Below are positions 15,877 to 26,741 of a stretch of 49,149 nucleotides of DNA, one piece after another; position 1 is the first letter of the stretch; the number at the start of each line of letters is the position of its first letter. The notes under the pieces were generated by a model, which ran no database searches, was not told the origin of the DNA, and worked only from the letters and a program-made list of their open reading frames with translations. Origin of the DNA: Nitrospirota bacterium (GTDB taxonomy: Bacteria > Nitrospirota > Nitrospiria > JACQBZ01); contig JACQCA010000031.1 in assembly GCA_016201865.1 (NCBI GenBank), positions 1-49,149 of the forward strand, in the 5' to 3' direction. The position numbers and the translations under genes are program-made.

Positions 15877-15906
15877 TTGATTTGATCGGCACCGCCATCG
15901 TATAAT
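15877..15906 (+). promoter_or_regulatory. Promoter of nadA
   Basis: TTGATT (15877-15882), an 18-nt spacer and TATAAT (15901-15906), 43 nt before the nadA ATG. Sequence match only. Confidence 0.55.
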
Positions 15907-15949
15907 AAGCAATGATTTGCTTCGTTTTGCTTCATGAGGATACGACGCG

Positions 15950-17059
15950 ATGGAACATCCGATTGGATTAAAGATTTCGGAGCCCGATCTGGCCGATTAT
16001 TATCCGCTTCCGCCCGAAACATTGGATGAGCGGATTGCAGACGTAAAAGCACGATTGTCCGACCGGTTATTGATCTTAGGGCATAATTATCAGCGGGACG
16101 AAGTGTACAAGTTTGCCGATTACAAAGGCGACTCGTTGAAGCTGTCCCAGTATGCCGCGCAACAGAAAGATCGGGAATACATCGTCTTCTGCGGCGTCAA
16201 GTTCATGGCCGAAACGGCCGATATCCTGACCACATCGGAGCAGAAGGTCATCCTTCCGGACCTGGCCGCAGGTTGTTCAATGGCCGATATGGCCGATATC
16301 GATACGGTGGAGACGGCATGGCAGGAGATCACCCGCTTTATTCCTGAGAGCTCCATCACTCCGATTACGTATATCAACTCCTCAGCCGACCTCAAGGCCT
16401 TCTGCGGTGAACGGGGCGGACTGGTCTGCACCTCGACGAATGCCGAGAGGATTATCCGATGGGCCTTCAAGCGGCGGGAGAAGATTCTTTTTTTCCCCGA
16501 CCAGCATCTGGGCCGGAACACCTGCAAGCGAATGGGCATTCCGCTGAACGAGATGATCCTCTGGGATCCCGCAAAGCCGAACGGCGGGAATCATCCCGAG
16601 GCGCTTCAAAAAGCGCGCGTCTTTCTCTGGCAGGGCTTCTGCAGCGTCCATCAGATGTTTCAGCCGCACCATGTCGATTATTTCAGAAAACAGTACCCCG
16701 GAATCAAGATCATCGTCCATCCCGAATGCTCGATGGAGGTCGCGGACAAATCGGATCTCATGGGTTCGACGGAATACATCATCCGGACCGTTACGGACGC
16801 GCCGTCCGGGTCCAGGTGGGCCGTCGGAACCGAATTGAATCTTGTTAACCGGCTTAAACGGGACAATCCAGACAAGGAGGTTTATTTTCTCTCCCCGATG
16901 GTCTGCATGTGCTCGACGATGTTCCGAATCGATGCCCCGCATCTTCTCTGGTCGTTGGAGCGGCTTGAGGCCGGTTCGATCGTCAACCGGATCATCGTGC
17001 CGGAGGCGGATCGCACCTGGGCCAAGGTGGCGCTTGAGAGAATGCTCGAACTCGCATAG
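15950..17059 (+). CDS. nadA: Quinolinate synthase
   Basis: 369 residues, the long NadA form. LILGHNYQRDEVYKFADYKGDS is the substrate-binding opening. Three cysteines in DLAAGCSMAD, VHPECSMEV and MVCMCSTMF are the expected ligands of the oxygen-sensitive [4Fe-4S] cluster. It condenses iminoaspartate with dihydroxyacetone phosphate to quinolinate in NAD synthesis. No nadB or nadC is adjacent. GAGGA lies 9 nt before the ATG. Confidence 0.96.
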   Translation: MEHPIGLKISEPDLADYYPLPPETLDERIADVKARLSDRLLILGHNYQRDEVYKFADYKGDSLKLSQYAAQQKDREYIVFCGVKFMAETADILTTSEQKVILPDLAAGCSMADMADIDTVETAWQEITRFIPESSITPITYINSSADLKAFCGERGGLVCTSTNAERIIRWAFKRREKILFFPDQHLGRNTCKRMGIPLNEMILWDPAKPNGGNHPEALQKARVFLWQGFCSVHQMFQPHHVDYFRKQYPGIKIIVHPECSMEVADKSDLMGSTEYIIRTVTDAPSGSRWAVGTELNLVNRLKRDNPDKEVYFLSPMVCMCSTMFRIDAPHLLWSLERLEAGSIVNRIIVPEADRTWAKVALERMLELA

Positions 17060-17102
17060 GTCTCGTTCGCAAACCCGATGAATCATCACGGAGGTGAATA
17101 CA

Positions 17103-18665
17103 ATGCATCGAAGGCATCTCGTTGGGTTCATGGTGATTCTGATAATTTTCACATTGCAGGCATGCGGCTCAAATTCTTCAAACAGCGGCACAGGCTCAGG
17201 TACCGCAGCGGTGTCGTTCACCGATGGGCCCGGGGATTACGATCATGTATGGATCACGGTGAAGGACATTGGGTTCCACACAAGCGATGCGTCTGGACCC
17301 GATGAGCCAGGATGGCTCAAGTTTCCGCTGTCGACGCCCGTAACCGTTGACCTGATCGCTGTAGGCAACGGTAATTCACCTCAATCCATATGGGGCAACA
17401 TCACCCTGCCGGTCGGGAACTACCAGCAGATCAGGCTGTTTCTTGCCCCGACATTTACTGCAAATCCCCCATCCGGTCACACGTATTTTAATGAAGTGGT
17501 CATCGGCTCGAATACCTACCCGCTTCGTATTCCTGATGCCGAGCACGGGATCAAGCTCGTCGGCACGTTCCAGGTCACGGACGGCGGCTCGCTCAATCTG
17601 GCTATCGACTTTGATGCCGGAAGTGACGTGGTGGACTTCAGGAGCGGAAAGGAATATATTCTGAAACCCAGGCTGGCCTATTTCGATCTTGACGATGTGG
17701 GCGCGATCGTCGGCCAGATCGATACGACCTCCGCGGCAACGAACCCAACGGCACGGTTCGTCTTCAAGACCGAGCAGATCTCCGGCGATGGCACGCATCA
17801 TGTTGTGAGACGTTATTCAACCCTCTCGGATTCCACCACCGGCAAGTACGTCATCTATCCAATACCGTCGGGGACCTATGACCTTCTGCTGCGCGGGATT
17901 GGTTATGAGACGGTCATCATCAAGAACGTACCGGTGACCAAAGGGACAACGCCAACATCCAATCCGACTGGGGTTCCCCTGATTGCGATGGTGGCCGGAA
18001 CGGACTATCCCGTCACTGCGTCAATTACCCATCCCACGGGCGCATGGGTGAACTTCTATCAGACCCTACCGGGAGGGGGAGAACTGCCCTATGAGGTGCG
18101 TTTCAGGCATTTCAATCCGCTTACCGGGCAGTTTTCTAATTACGAGCTCTCGAACAGCCAGATTCAGTCGGGGACGTACGACAGCAGCTCGATCTTACTC
18201 ACCGGCATGACTCCCGTTGAAGGCATCGGCGGATACCAGGCCGTTGCCGATGCGATACGGTATGACTCAAGCAGCCCTCAGACAGTGACGTCGGGTGCCG
18301 CCACGGTTACATTCAGCACACCGCTCGCTGTAACCTCGCCGTGGACGAGCAACTCGATCACGGGGAATATCAGCATACCCGCGTCGGGGATGAACAAGAT
18401 GGATCAAGGGGTATTGTTTACTGTCCATGGCGGTATAATCGTGGATACGCTCACCGTAGACAAGGGGGAGATCAACATGCTGGTTGGCGGGTCCTATACC
18501 TTATCGAACATCCCGGGCGGACGACCGGCCGCACTCTACGGCGTGGACGCCGCCGGCTGGTCATCCACAGTGCCGGCCACGAGGGCCATCGCATTACCCG
18601 CCCGTGTTGATTTGCGCACCGGAAACGCGACGGGTGTCAATATGAATATGATCATGTTGCCTTAA
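17103..18665 (+). CDS. DUF4382-type lipoprotein
   Basis: 520 residues from the ATG at 17103, with GGAGGTG 7 nt upstream; the in-frame GTG at 17094 is part of that ribosome-binding site. The signal ends in LQACGS, a clear lipobox, so the protein is lipid-anchored. The first 160 residues (VSFTDGPGDYDHVWITVKDIGFHT through LNLAIDFDAGSDVV) match the DUF4382 beta-domain. A carboxypeptidase-regulatory-like segment (VGQIDTTSAATNPTARFVF) and further beta-rich repeats follow. Surface role unknown. It follows nadA by 43 nt, and a strong terminator lies after it. Confidence 0.82.
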   Translation: MHRRHLVGFMVILIIFTLQACGSNSSNSGTGSGTAAVSFTDGPGDYDHVWITVKDIGFHTSDASGPDEPGWLKFPLSTPVTVDLIAVGNGNSPQSIWGNITLPVGNYQQIRLFLAPTFTANPPSGHTYFNEVVIGSNTYPLRIPDAEHGIKLVGTFQVTDGGSLNLAIDFDAGSDVVDFRSGKEYILKPRLAYFDLDDVGAIVGQIDTTSAATNPTARFVFKTEQISGDGTHHVVRRYSTLSDSTTGKYVIYPIPSGTYDLLLRGIGYETVIIKNVPVTKGTTPTSNPTGVPLIAMVAGTDYPVTASITHPTGAWVNFYQTLPGGGELPYEVRFRHFNPLTGQFSNYELSNSQIQSGTYDSSSILLTGMTPVEGIGGYQAVADAIRYDSSSPQTVTSGAATVTFSTPLAVTSPWTSNSITGNISIPASGMNKMDQGVLFTVHGGIIVDTLTVDKGEINMLVGGSYTLSNIPGGRPAALYGVDAAGWSSTVPATRAIALPARVDLRTGNATGVNMNMIMLP

Positions 18666-18683
18666 GGGAATTGTTCGACGATC

Positions 18684-18713
18684 AAAGACCTTCCAGAAAA
18701 CTGGAAGGTCTTT
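18684..18713. terminator. Bidirectional intrinsic terminator
   Basis: AAAGACCTTCCAG (18684-18696), loop AAAA, CTGGAAGGTCTTT (18701-18713). The 13-bp stem is perfect, with A/T tracts at both feet. It separates the DUF4382 lipoprotein gene from the convergent msrA gene and can serve both. Confidence 0.85.
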
Positions 18714-18728
18714 GCTTAAGGACGGGTT

Positions 18729-19316
18729 TCAAACCCGCACCTGCTTTTTTAGCTTGTCAATAAACTGCTTGCGGAATTTTGCGACTTTAGGTGCGATCAC
18801 CACCCGGCAGTACATCTGTTCCGGATTATTCCTGTAATATTCCTGGTGATCGTCTTCAGCTTGGTAATACATCTTAAACGGTTCGACTTCGGTCACAATC
18901 GGCGCATTCCATATCCCCGCCGCGTTGATCTCCTTCATCACCTGTTCGGCAGTCGCTTTTTGTTCCGGTGCGCGGTAAAAGATCACCGAGCGATACTGTG
19001 TGCCCGTGTCGGCGCCCTGGCGATTTAGCGTCGTCGGATCATGGATTGAAAAGAAAACCTCAAGAACTTCCTTAAAAGAAATCTTCTGCGGATCGAACGT
19101 CACCTGAACCACCTCGGCATGCCCGGTCGTTCCCGAGCAGACTGCGCGGTAAGTCGGATCGACCGCCGTGCCGCCGGAGTAACCGGACTCGACCTTCTCC
19201 ACCCCCTTCAGTTCCGCGAAAACGGCCTCCAGACACCAGAAACAGCCTCCGCCAAGCGTCGCGACTTCCTGTATCTTGTCTTTTGAACTGGCTGGATTTG
19301 TTTCTTTTTTTATCAT
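18729..19316 (-). CDS. msrA: Peptide methionine-S-sulfoxide reductase
   Basis: 195 residues. The catalytic motif GGCFWCLEAVF (around residues 27-37) is followed by VESGYSGG and YRSVIFYRAPEQ, as in MsrA. It reduces methionine-S-sulfoxide in proteins with thioredoxin. No signal peptide is visible, so it is probably cytoplasmic. It starts 3 nt after the Thi4 stop and probably shares the thiC transcript, an unusual partner for thiamine genes that might reflect oxidant sensitivity of the pathway. Confidence 0.95.
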   Translation of the reverse strand: MIKKETNPASSKDKIQEVATLGGGCFWCLEAVFAELKGVEKVESGYSGGTAVDPTYRAVCSGTTGHAEVVQVTFDPQKISFKEVLEVFFSIHDPTTLNRQGADTGTQYRSVIFYRAPEQKATAEQVMKEINAAGIWNAPIVTEVEPFKMYYQAEDDHQEYYRNNPEQMYCRVVIAPKVAKFRKQFIDKLKKQVRV

Positions 19317-19319
19317 GAA

Positions 19320-20111
19320 CTACGACGATAGTTTCTTCTTGATCTGTTCCGCGCCGATCACGCCGGACATCAGCATCGCGCCGAAGGCGGGGCCCATGCG
19401 GGGAGTACCATAGACCGCGGCGACGGAAAGGCCGACGACGAAGAGATTAGGATAAACCTCGCCGGTGTTGTCCAGCACGAGCTGCTCGGATTTTTCGACC
19501 CACATCGCTCCGTTTCCGGGCACGGGTTTATGCAGTCCGCGTTTAGTGAGATACTGCAACGCCACGGCGTCATGGCCGGTCGCATCCACCACGACTTTGG
19601 ATTCCAGCGCGATCGGATCGACATGAACAAGGTCATGCCCCATATTCTCGACCGGCGCCCAGTTCACCACAACGCCCTCGACCTTGTTATCCTTCCGGAC
19701 GATCAGATCGACCACCTTCGTCAGGTTTAAGACCTTCACCCCGGCGTCGTACGCCGCGCCGATCAGCTTTGCGCAGGCGTGTCCGGCCTCGACGATATGC
19801 ATCCCCGGCTTCACCTCGGTGCAATGGACGCCGAGCTTCACGAGCATCTCGTGCGCCGGTGAAGCGATCGCGGCCTTGGTCATGAGATACCCGCCGGACC
19901 AAAATCCGCCGCCGAGATGCGTATTCTGCTCGACGATCAGGACTTTTTTCCCGGCCATCGCCAGTTCCCGCCCGCAGACAAGGCCCGATGGGCCGGCGCC
20001 GATGATGATCACATCCGACTCGATGAGTTGGTCGAACTGTTTGTAGAATTCCTGCGCGATGCTCCGTGTGATATCGGCCTCGCGCAGCGGGGTGATGCGT
20101 TTTTTATTCAT
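19320..20111 (-). CDS. thi4: Sulfide-dependent thiazole synthase, Thi4 family with active-site His
   Basis: 263 residues from the ATG at 20111; an upstream TTG at 20123 is less likely. The FAD/NAD-binding motif IIIGAGPSGLVCGREL is followed by VEQNTHLGGGFWSGGYLM, the Thi4 signature, and MGPAFGAMLMSG near the end. Yeast and plant Thi4 have a sulfur-donating cysteine before MDP and act once. Here the aligned position is His163 in LVHVDP, as in methanogen-type enzymes that use free sulfide catalytically. It makes the thiazole half of thiamine. It follows thiC by 54 nt and lies under the same TPP riboswitch. Confidence 0.9.
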   Translation of the reverse strand: MNKKRITPLREADITRSIAQEFYKQFDQLIESDVIIIGAGPSGLVCGRELAMAGKKVLIVEQNTHLGGGFWSGGYLMTKAAIASPAHEMLVKLGVHCTEVKPGMHIVEAGHACAKLIGAAYDAGVKVLNLTKVVDLIVRKDNKVEGVVVNWAPVENMGHDLVHVDPIALESKVVVDATGHDAVALQYLTKRGLHKPVPGNGAMWVEKSEQLVLDNTGEVYPNLFVVGLSVAAVYGTPRMGPAFGAMLMSGVIGAEQIKKKLSS

Positions 20112-20130
20112 CGTTGTACCCAATGGTTTT

Positions 20131-20158
20131 GTAGGGGCGCAGCATGCTGCGCCCCTAC
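20131..20158. repeat. 28-bp perfect palindrome between thiC and thi4
   Basis: GTAGGGGCGCAGCA (20131-20144) and its exact reverse complement (20145-20158). It resembles the GTAGGGGC...GCCCCTAC short palindromes found between genes in many genomes. Related copies are at 38821 and 39578 in this window. It could act as an mRNA stabiliser between the two cistrons. Confidence 0.75.
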
Positions 20159-20165
20159 GGTGGGG

Positions 20166-22287
<2,122 letters not shown>

Positions 22288-22347
22288 CCGAATATTTCGG
22301 ACCGGGAGCCGATACGTTAACACAGCGATCCGAAAAGCTTCAAAGGA

Positions 22348-22367
22348 TAGGGTCAACTTGACCCCTA
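22348..22367. repeat. Solo palindrome resembling RAYT ends
   Basis: ATAGGGTCAACTTGACCC followed by CTAT. The GGGGTCAAGT string on the minus strand equals the outer bases of the RAYT element at 36616. It may be a remnant repeat end and could also act as a weak hairpin 3' of the hemoglobin gene. Confidence 0.45.
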
Positions 22368-22389
22368 TTCTATCTGATCCCTGTCCAGG

Positions 22390-22752
22390 CTATCGGTTGA
22401 GAACGTCGTTCCGTCCACCTTCGGCGATTTTCACGATCTCGGCAATCTTCGCCGGCGGCACCGCAAGCTCTTCGAGCGTCGCACGGAAGTGGCCCATGAA
22501 CACCTCGAAGTGCGCTTCGTTCAGCCCTTGACCTCTGGCCCGTTGATGTGCGGTGCGGAGATCACGGCCCTTGTAGTGGTTCGGACCGCCGAAGGCCATC
22601 GTGAGAAACGCGCGCGCATGTTTCCTGAGCTGCGTCATGTCTATCCCCTTGAAGAGAAAGTTCACGCGTTTGTCTCCCAGTATCTTGGGGTAGAACTTGT
22701 CCAGAGCAGCGTCGATCGACGCCTCGCCACCGATCTCCTCGTAGAGCGACAT
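22390..22752 (-). CDS. Truncated hemoglobin, group I
   Basis: 120 residues, the usual size of TrHbN. SLYEEIGGEASIDAALDKFY opens the fold. Phe-Gly-Gly-Pro (MAFGGPNHYKGRDL) is the group-specific loop, and the proximal heme-binding histidine lies in LRTAHQRARG. Such proteins bind oxygen and NO and often detoxify NO. A GGATC-rich leader with AGGAGG-like sequence lies before the ATG. It stands alone between repeat fragments on both sides. Confidence 0.92.
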   Translation of the reverse strand: MSLYEEIGGEASIDAALDKFYPKILGDKRVNFLFKGIDMTQLRKHARAFLTMAFGGPNHYKGRDLRTAHQRARGQGLNEAHFEVFMGHFRATLEELAVPPAKIAEIVKIAEGGRNDVLNR

Positions 22753-22842
22753 TTCGATCCTCCTTGTATGGTTGTCTCCGATCCAGTCATGGGTTCACAT
22801 CAAACGGCCCCGGAGCTTCAAATCACAGCATTGCCTTCGATT

Positions 22843-22873
22843 GTTGGGCTTCATTCATTCAGCCCAACCTACC
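22843..22873. repeat. GTTGGGCT/AGCCCAAC palindrome
   Basis: GTTGGGCT (22843-22850) and AGCCCAAC (22861-22868) with a 10-nt spacer of TCATTCATTC, followed by CTACC. The same type of GTAGGTTGGGCT repeat is scattered in many proteobacterial genomes. It sits between the lipoprotein gene's 3' end and the hemoglobin gene. Confidence 0.6.
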
Positions 22874-22880
22874 GTGCTTC

Positions 22881-24371
22881 TTAATTAACTTGGATACGCG
22901 CTGATGCGCTGGCTCCTGTGGAATCTGTTACATTAACAATAACGCCTCCAGACCAGTCGCAGAAGCGTTCTGTTGTGTCACTCCACTGTGCCTGTGTTGC
23001 ATTGATAACAGTTAATCCATTCACGCTTGCGCTCCAGTAGTACGGCGGTGTGCCGTCGCTTGCTGTGAATGTAACAGTAGAATTAATTCCACCAAAACAG
23101 AGCGTATCAGTAGCAGAAGCATTAATGGGGGAGATGGCAAGAGCAAGACCGCAGCTCACCGCCACATTGGAGACATTCGTCAGCGCCGTGCCGCTGCCGT
23201 TCTGCACGGTGCAGAACTGGCCGGAGGGTTGGGTCTGTACGCTCACACTGTAAGGCGTGTTATCCGGGATAGTGGTGGCGAACGTAAATGAACCATTCGT
23301 TGTAACGGCCAGGTTATCGACGCTGTTGTTCTGCAACACCAGGCCCGTTCCCGTCAGGCCGGTGACGCTGCCGCCCACGGTATAAATGCCGTTAAGCGGT
23401 ACAATGTTGCCTTCCACCCGCGTGGTCACAAACGCCCCGTCGCTGCTATAGTTGCTGTAGTCCCAGCCCACGACATCACCGCGTGCGTCGAGAAGAACAC
23501 CGGGGCAATCAGTGGAAAGATCCCATTTAAAGTCGTTCTTGCCATTGTCCTGATATGTGAAAGGCAAGTCGAAGGCGGCAGTGCCGCTCAAGTCCGAGCC
23601 ATCCACTGTTAATGCCGGATGTTGCGTCGAGATGGTTTGCGGGGGACCCCATGTCATGGTGGATTCATTCCAACGGCGGCGCCTTAGCTCCACCGTCACA
23701 TTGCCGCAGTTCCCGGGCACGTAGACTTGCGACTGGAAATGCAGAGTAGCGGCCTGATCGACGCGGCCGAAATAATGATAAGGGTAGACCGGAGTCTGCG
23801 TCAGCGCCTGTGGCGGCGTGGCGCTGAGGCTAGCGCCGATGCCAGGCAATCCACACCAATACGGATCGTTCAACATGCTCGTCGGTATGGAGCAGGACCT
23901 GCCCGCGCCATGGCCCTCGTACTGCCATGCGCTCCAGTACATCCATGAAAAACTGCCGAGATCCCACTCTGCCACGCCATTGACCACAGTGGCATTCTTC
24001 ACGTTCCAATCTTGACCGGGGCTGGCCATGAACACCGAGCCCGACGCGCCACCGCGCACGGGCATGCGAATGGTGACCGGCAAGTTGAAGAGCAGATCGT
24101 GCGGTGTGAGTTCATAGATATTGCTCGCAACAGGGTATGCCTCCAGCGCAGCAGGCGCACCCTCGGATTTGCGCGCAATGCCGATCTCGGTCGGCTGGTC
24201 CAGCGCACCGGCGGGCACCACGACCTGCACGCCGTCCGGCCCGGTGAGCGTGCCGCCCGCGGAGTCGATTACGGCTGTGGCCGCGCCCTCTCCCCCTCTA
24301 CCAGGGCAAGCGGTGAGCAGCAGCATTGAGGCGACGAAGACGTAACGGACGGTAGCGTTAAAACGGTTCAT
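22881..24371 (-). CDS. Surface lipoprotein with ZU5-like and repeat domains
   Basis: 496 residues. The signal ends LLLTACPGR, a lipobox. Residues about 36-110 (IDSAGGTLTGPDGVQVVVPAGALDQPTEIGI) resemble the ZU5-like domain of surface proteins. Around residues 330-405 a module GGSVTGLTGTGLVLQNN through FCTVQNGSG and VAVSC belongs to a repeat common in secreted proteins. A C-terminal Ig-like segment follows. Function unknown. Codon choice appears more relaxed than in neighbours and the gene is flanked by repeats, so it may have been acquired. Confidence 0.72.
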   Translation of the reverse strand: MNRFNATVRYVFVASMLLLTACPGRGGEGAATAVIDSAGGTLTGPDGVQVVVPAGALDQPTEIGIARKSEGAPAALEAYPVASNIYELTPHDLLFNLPVTIRMPVRGGASGSVFMASPGQDWNVKNATVVNGVAEWDLGSFSWMYWSAWQYEGHGAGRSCSIPTSMLNDPYWCGLPGIGASLSATPPQALTQTPVYPYHYFGRVDQAATLHFQSQVYVPGNCGNVTVELRRRRWNESTMTWGPPQTISTQHPALTVDGSDLSGTAAFDLPFTYQDNGKNDFKWDLSTDCPGVLLDARGDVVGWDYSNYSSDGAFVTTRVEGNIVPLNGIYTVGGSVTGLTGTGLVLQNNSVDNLAVTTNGSFTFATTIPDNTPYSVSVQTQPSGQFCTVQNGSGTALTNVSNVAVSCGLALAISPINASATDTLCFGGINSTVTFTASDGTPPYYWSASVNGLTVINATQAQWSDTTERFCDWSGGVIVNVTDSTGASASARIQVN

Positions 24372-24434
24372 GGTGATTTCCTCTCAAACTGGGTCATGGT
24401 TGGTTACTGGATCGTGCTGGAGGTGTAAGAACAG

Positions 24435-24550
24435 GGGGTCATGTCTGCTCTTGGCTCATCTTTGAGAATCAGATAAGATCGCTTCGCAATCTCCTTGTGG
24501 TTCATTCCTGCGACCTTCCGGCAAACATACATCGCCCGTCCCTCATTATC
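24435..24550 (-). pseudogene. Decayed RAYT transposase 3' remnant
   Basis: GGGGTCATGTCTGCTCTTGG and the following CTCATCTTTG (24435-24464) match the left end of the RAYT element at 36616 with one mismatch. Upstream on the minus strand the frame reads DNEGRAMYVCRKVAGMNHKE then IAK, aligned with NEARAMAMVVCRRLAGMKHD of the intact transposase. The frame then jumps to the tail, so the middle of the DnaA-like domain is deleted. The surrounding 24372-24728 stretch holds nothing else recognisable. Confidence 0.72.
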
Positions 24551-24728
24551 CGGGGTTTGATGGGCCTTAAAGCCGCCATCGGCGCTGTAAAAAGCAATTA
24601 AAATACGGAGAAGGATAAATGGATGATCCAAGTGCGGTACCTAATTTATAGAGATTTATAAAATTTGTCAACAAAATTCCTTTCTGGTGATTTCCTGTTT
24701 CAACGGAGATTGCGCTTGCTGTGCGGAT

Positions 24729-25520
24729 TCACTCCCCGACGCGAACCAGCAGCCCCTTTACTTTGACGATCCGGAACATCCCGTTGAAGAACAGAATGGC
24801 GCAAGCAAGATAGATGACATTCAGGCCTGCGGCCCAGATCAATTCGTTTAAAGGAAAGCCCTTTGTCTCGATCACGGCGCGCATTCCCTCGAACACATGG
24901 GCCGCCGGAATGCCGTTTGCGATCACCTGCATGAACGGCGGCAGCACGGAGACCGGATAGAAGACGGCCGAGACGGGTTGAAACAGGAAGGCCAGCCCCC
25001 AGGCCATCACCTCGGCCTCCTGACCGTATCGGAGGATGATGGCCGTCGTGAAGATGCCGATCGCCCATCCCGTCACGATCAGATTGATCACAAACGGAAC
25101 CAGCGACAGACCGATCATAAACAGATTAAAGGAGTATAATAGGTAGGCCAGACCGATCGTCATGATCGCGGCGCCGATCACCTTGATAATGCTGACCAGC
25201 ATCGTGGAGGCCAGGAACTCGCCTGTTCGGAGCGGGCTGACGAACAGGTTTAAAAGATTCCGCGACCAGATCTCTTCCAAAAAAGAGATGCAGATCCCCT
25301 GCTGTGCGCGAAAGAGGATATCCCAGAGAATGAGCGCGCCGAGGAAAAAGGTGACGAAGGCCGGAAGCCCCTCTTTGTATCGAGCGAGATACATCGTGAT
25401 GAAGCCCCAGACGAGCAGATCCAGAAGCGGCCAGTAGACGATTTCCATCATCCGCTGCGGGCTGCGTTTGTACAGCATGAGATGACGATTCACCAGGGCC
25501 AGGATTCGGTGCAGTTTCAT
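24729..25520 (-). CDS. ABC-2 type transporter permease
   Basis: 263 residues with about six hydrophobic segments. The first begins near residue 23 (MMEIVYWPLLDLLVWGFITM). FLFQPVSAVFYPVSVLPPFMQVI is the conserved ABC-2 segment late in the protein. It is the membrane half of an exporter with the ATPase encoded 2 nt upstream. Substrate unknown; polysaccharide, lipid or drug are all possible in this family. Confidence 0.9.
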   Translation of the reverse strand: MKLHRILALVNRHLMLYKRSPQRMMEIVYWPLLDLLVWGFITMYLARYKEGLPAFVTFFLGALILWDILFRAQQGICISFLEEIWSRNLLNLFVSPLRTGEFLASTMLVSIIKVIGAAIMTIGLAYLLYSFNLFMIGLSLVPFVINLIVTGWAIGIFTTAIILRYGQEAEVMAWGLAFLFQPVSAVFYPVSVLPPFMQVIANGIPAAHVFEGMRAVIETKGFPLNELIWAAGLNVIYLACAILFFNGMFRIVKVKGLLVRVGE

Positions 25521-25522
25521 GA

Positions 25523-26254
25523 TCAGGTCTTTCCCCGCGCGACTTTTAAAAACACCTCTTCCAGATCCTCTCCCTGGAACCGTTTCATTATCTCATCCGG
25601 CGTTCCGGTCGAGATAATCTCGCCTTTATTTAAGAAGATGATCCGATCCGACATCTCTTCCATCTCACGCATATTATGGGAGGTGTAAAGAATCGTCAGC
25701 CCCGACTGCGCGCGAATCGTTTTCAGCATGGAACGGGTCTTGTCGGCGATATCCGGATCGAGACTGGCGGTGGGTTCGTCTAAGAAAAGGATCTTCGGGT
25801 CATTTAAGAGCGCCTTGGCAAGCGAAACACGGGTCAACTGTCCGGTCGAGAGTTTGCGCGTCACGGTATTGCGAAGCGGCGCGATCTCGAACACCGACAG
25901 CAGTCGGTCGATCTTCTCCCGATAGTTCCGGACGTGATAGAGCTGCGCGAAGACGCGGAGGTTCTCCCAGACCGTCAGTGATTGCGGGAGGGAGACATAG
26001 GATGAAGAAAAATTGACCTGGGACAGGATCTCTTCCCGGTGACGGCCCAGATCGAGCCCCAAGATCCGGATCTCGCCGCCGGTCGGCGTTGTGACCCCCA
26101 GAAGCATCTGGATCGTCGTGGTCTTGCCGGCGCCGTTGGGGCCCAACATCCCCAGGATCTCGCCTTGATGAATCTCGAACGATATTTCGTTGACGGCCGT
26201 GACCTGTTCAAAACGCTTCGTGAGTTTTCGGACTTCAACGACGGAATGGGCCAT
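25523..26254 (-). CDS. ABC-2 exporter ATP-binding protein
   Basis: 243 residues. Walker A GPNGAGKTTTIQ (about 37-48), the Q-loop in VNFSSSYVSLPQSLTVW, an ABC signature reading LSTGQLTR rather than LSGGQ, and Walker B ILFLDEPTASLDPD. It powers the permease encoded immediately downstream. The Thr in the signature motif is an uncommon but known variant. Confidence 0.95.
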   Translation of the reverse strand: MAHSVVEVRKLTKRFEQVTAVNEISFEIHQGEILGMLGPNGAGKTTTIQMLLGVTTPTGGEIRILGLDLGRHREEILSQVNFSSSYVSLPQSLTVWENLRVFAQLYHVRNYREKIDRLLSVFEIAPLRNTVTRKLSTGQLTRVSLAKALLNDPKILFLDEPTASLDPDIADKTRSMLKTIRAQSGLTILYTSHNMREMEEMSDRIIFLNKGEIISTGTPDEIMKRFQGEDLEEVFLKVARGKT

Positions 26255-26259
26255 GGGGT

Positions 26260-26730
26260 TTAACTTTTTCTGCCGAAGATCTTTGCGTTCTCGCGCGCAT
26301 CGTCCGAGAGAATTTTCTGCCAGTCCCGTTTTTTACGGGGCGACTTCCGAAAGGTTTCGTATATACCCTTGGCCAGTTCGACGCGGTCGATCCCCTCCGG
26401 CGCCACCTGAATATCCATCTGGGCCATCGTGATATCGAAATCGGTGTCGAGCATGGTTTCCGGATCCATCCCGTATTCCTGAAGCGTCTGGCGGATCACG
26501 CCCGCATCCACGCCGAAGCGCCGGGCCACGTCATGGATATTCGCGGGCCGATAGGACTTATCCGGCCCGATGCCCAGATGATAGGCGCAAAACAGATCGA
26601 ACGGATCGATTCCGCGTTTTTCGGTGAGAGGACGCGCAGTCGGCCGCCGATCATTTTCTCTGCCCGGACGGTCCGTCGAATGACGACGACCGCCGCGGCC
26701 TTGACGGATCGGATCTCGGTGATGTCTCAC
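26260..26730 (-). CDS. Conserved protein of unknown function, basic N-terminus
   Basis: 156 residues from the GTG at 26730, which has GGGGGAGGG 5 nt upstream and lies 11 nt after the groES stop. The first 40 residues are rich in Arg and Asp. The body (IDPFDLFCAYHLGIGPDKSY, then IHDVARRFGVDAGVIRQTLQEYG) looks like a helix-turn-helix with a regulatory feel. It ends in a basic KSPRKKRDWQKIL segment. I do not recognise the family. It stands between groES and the ABC exporter. Confidence 0.65.
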   Translation of the reverse strand: MRHHRDPIRQGRGGRRHSTDRPGRENDRRPTARPLTEKRGIDPFDLFCAYHLGIGPDKSYRPANIHDVARRFGVDAGVIRQTLQEYGMDPETMLDTDFDITMAQMDIQVAPEGIDRVELAKGIYETFRKSPRKKRDWQKILSDDARENAKIFGRKS

Positions 26731-26741
26731 GAACCCTCCCC

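Noticed and set aside
20131-20158. Terminator between thiC and thi4
   Set aside because: The palindrome has no loop spacer and no T-run; it fits a REP-like repeat better.
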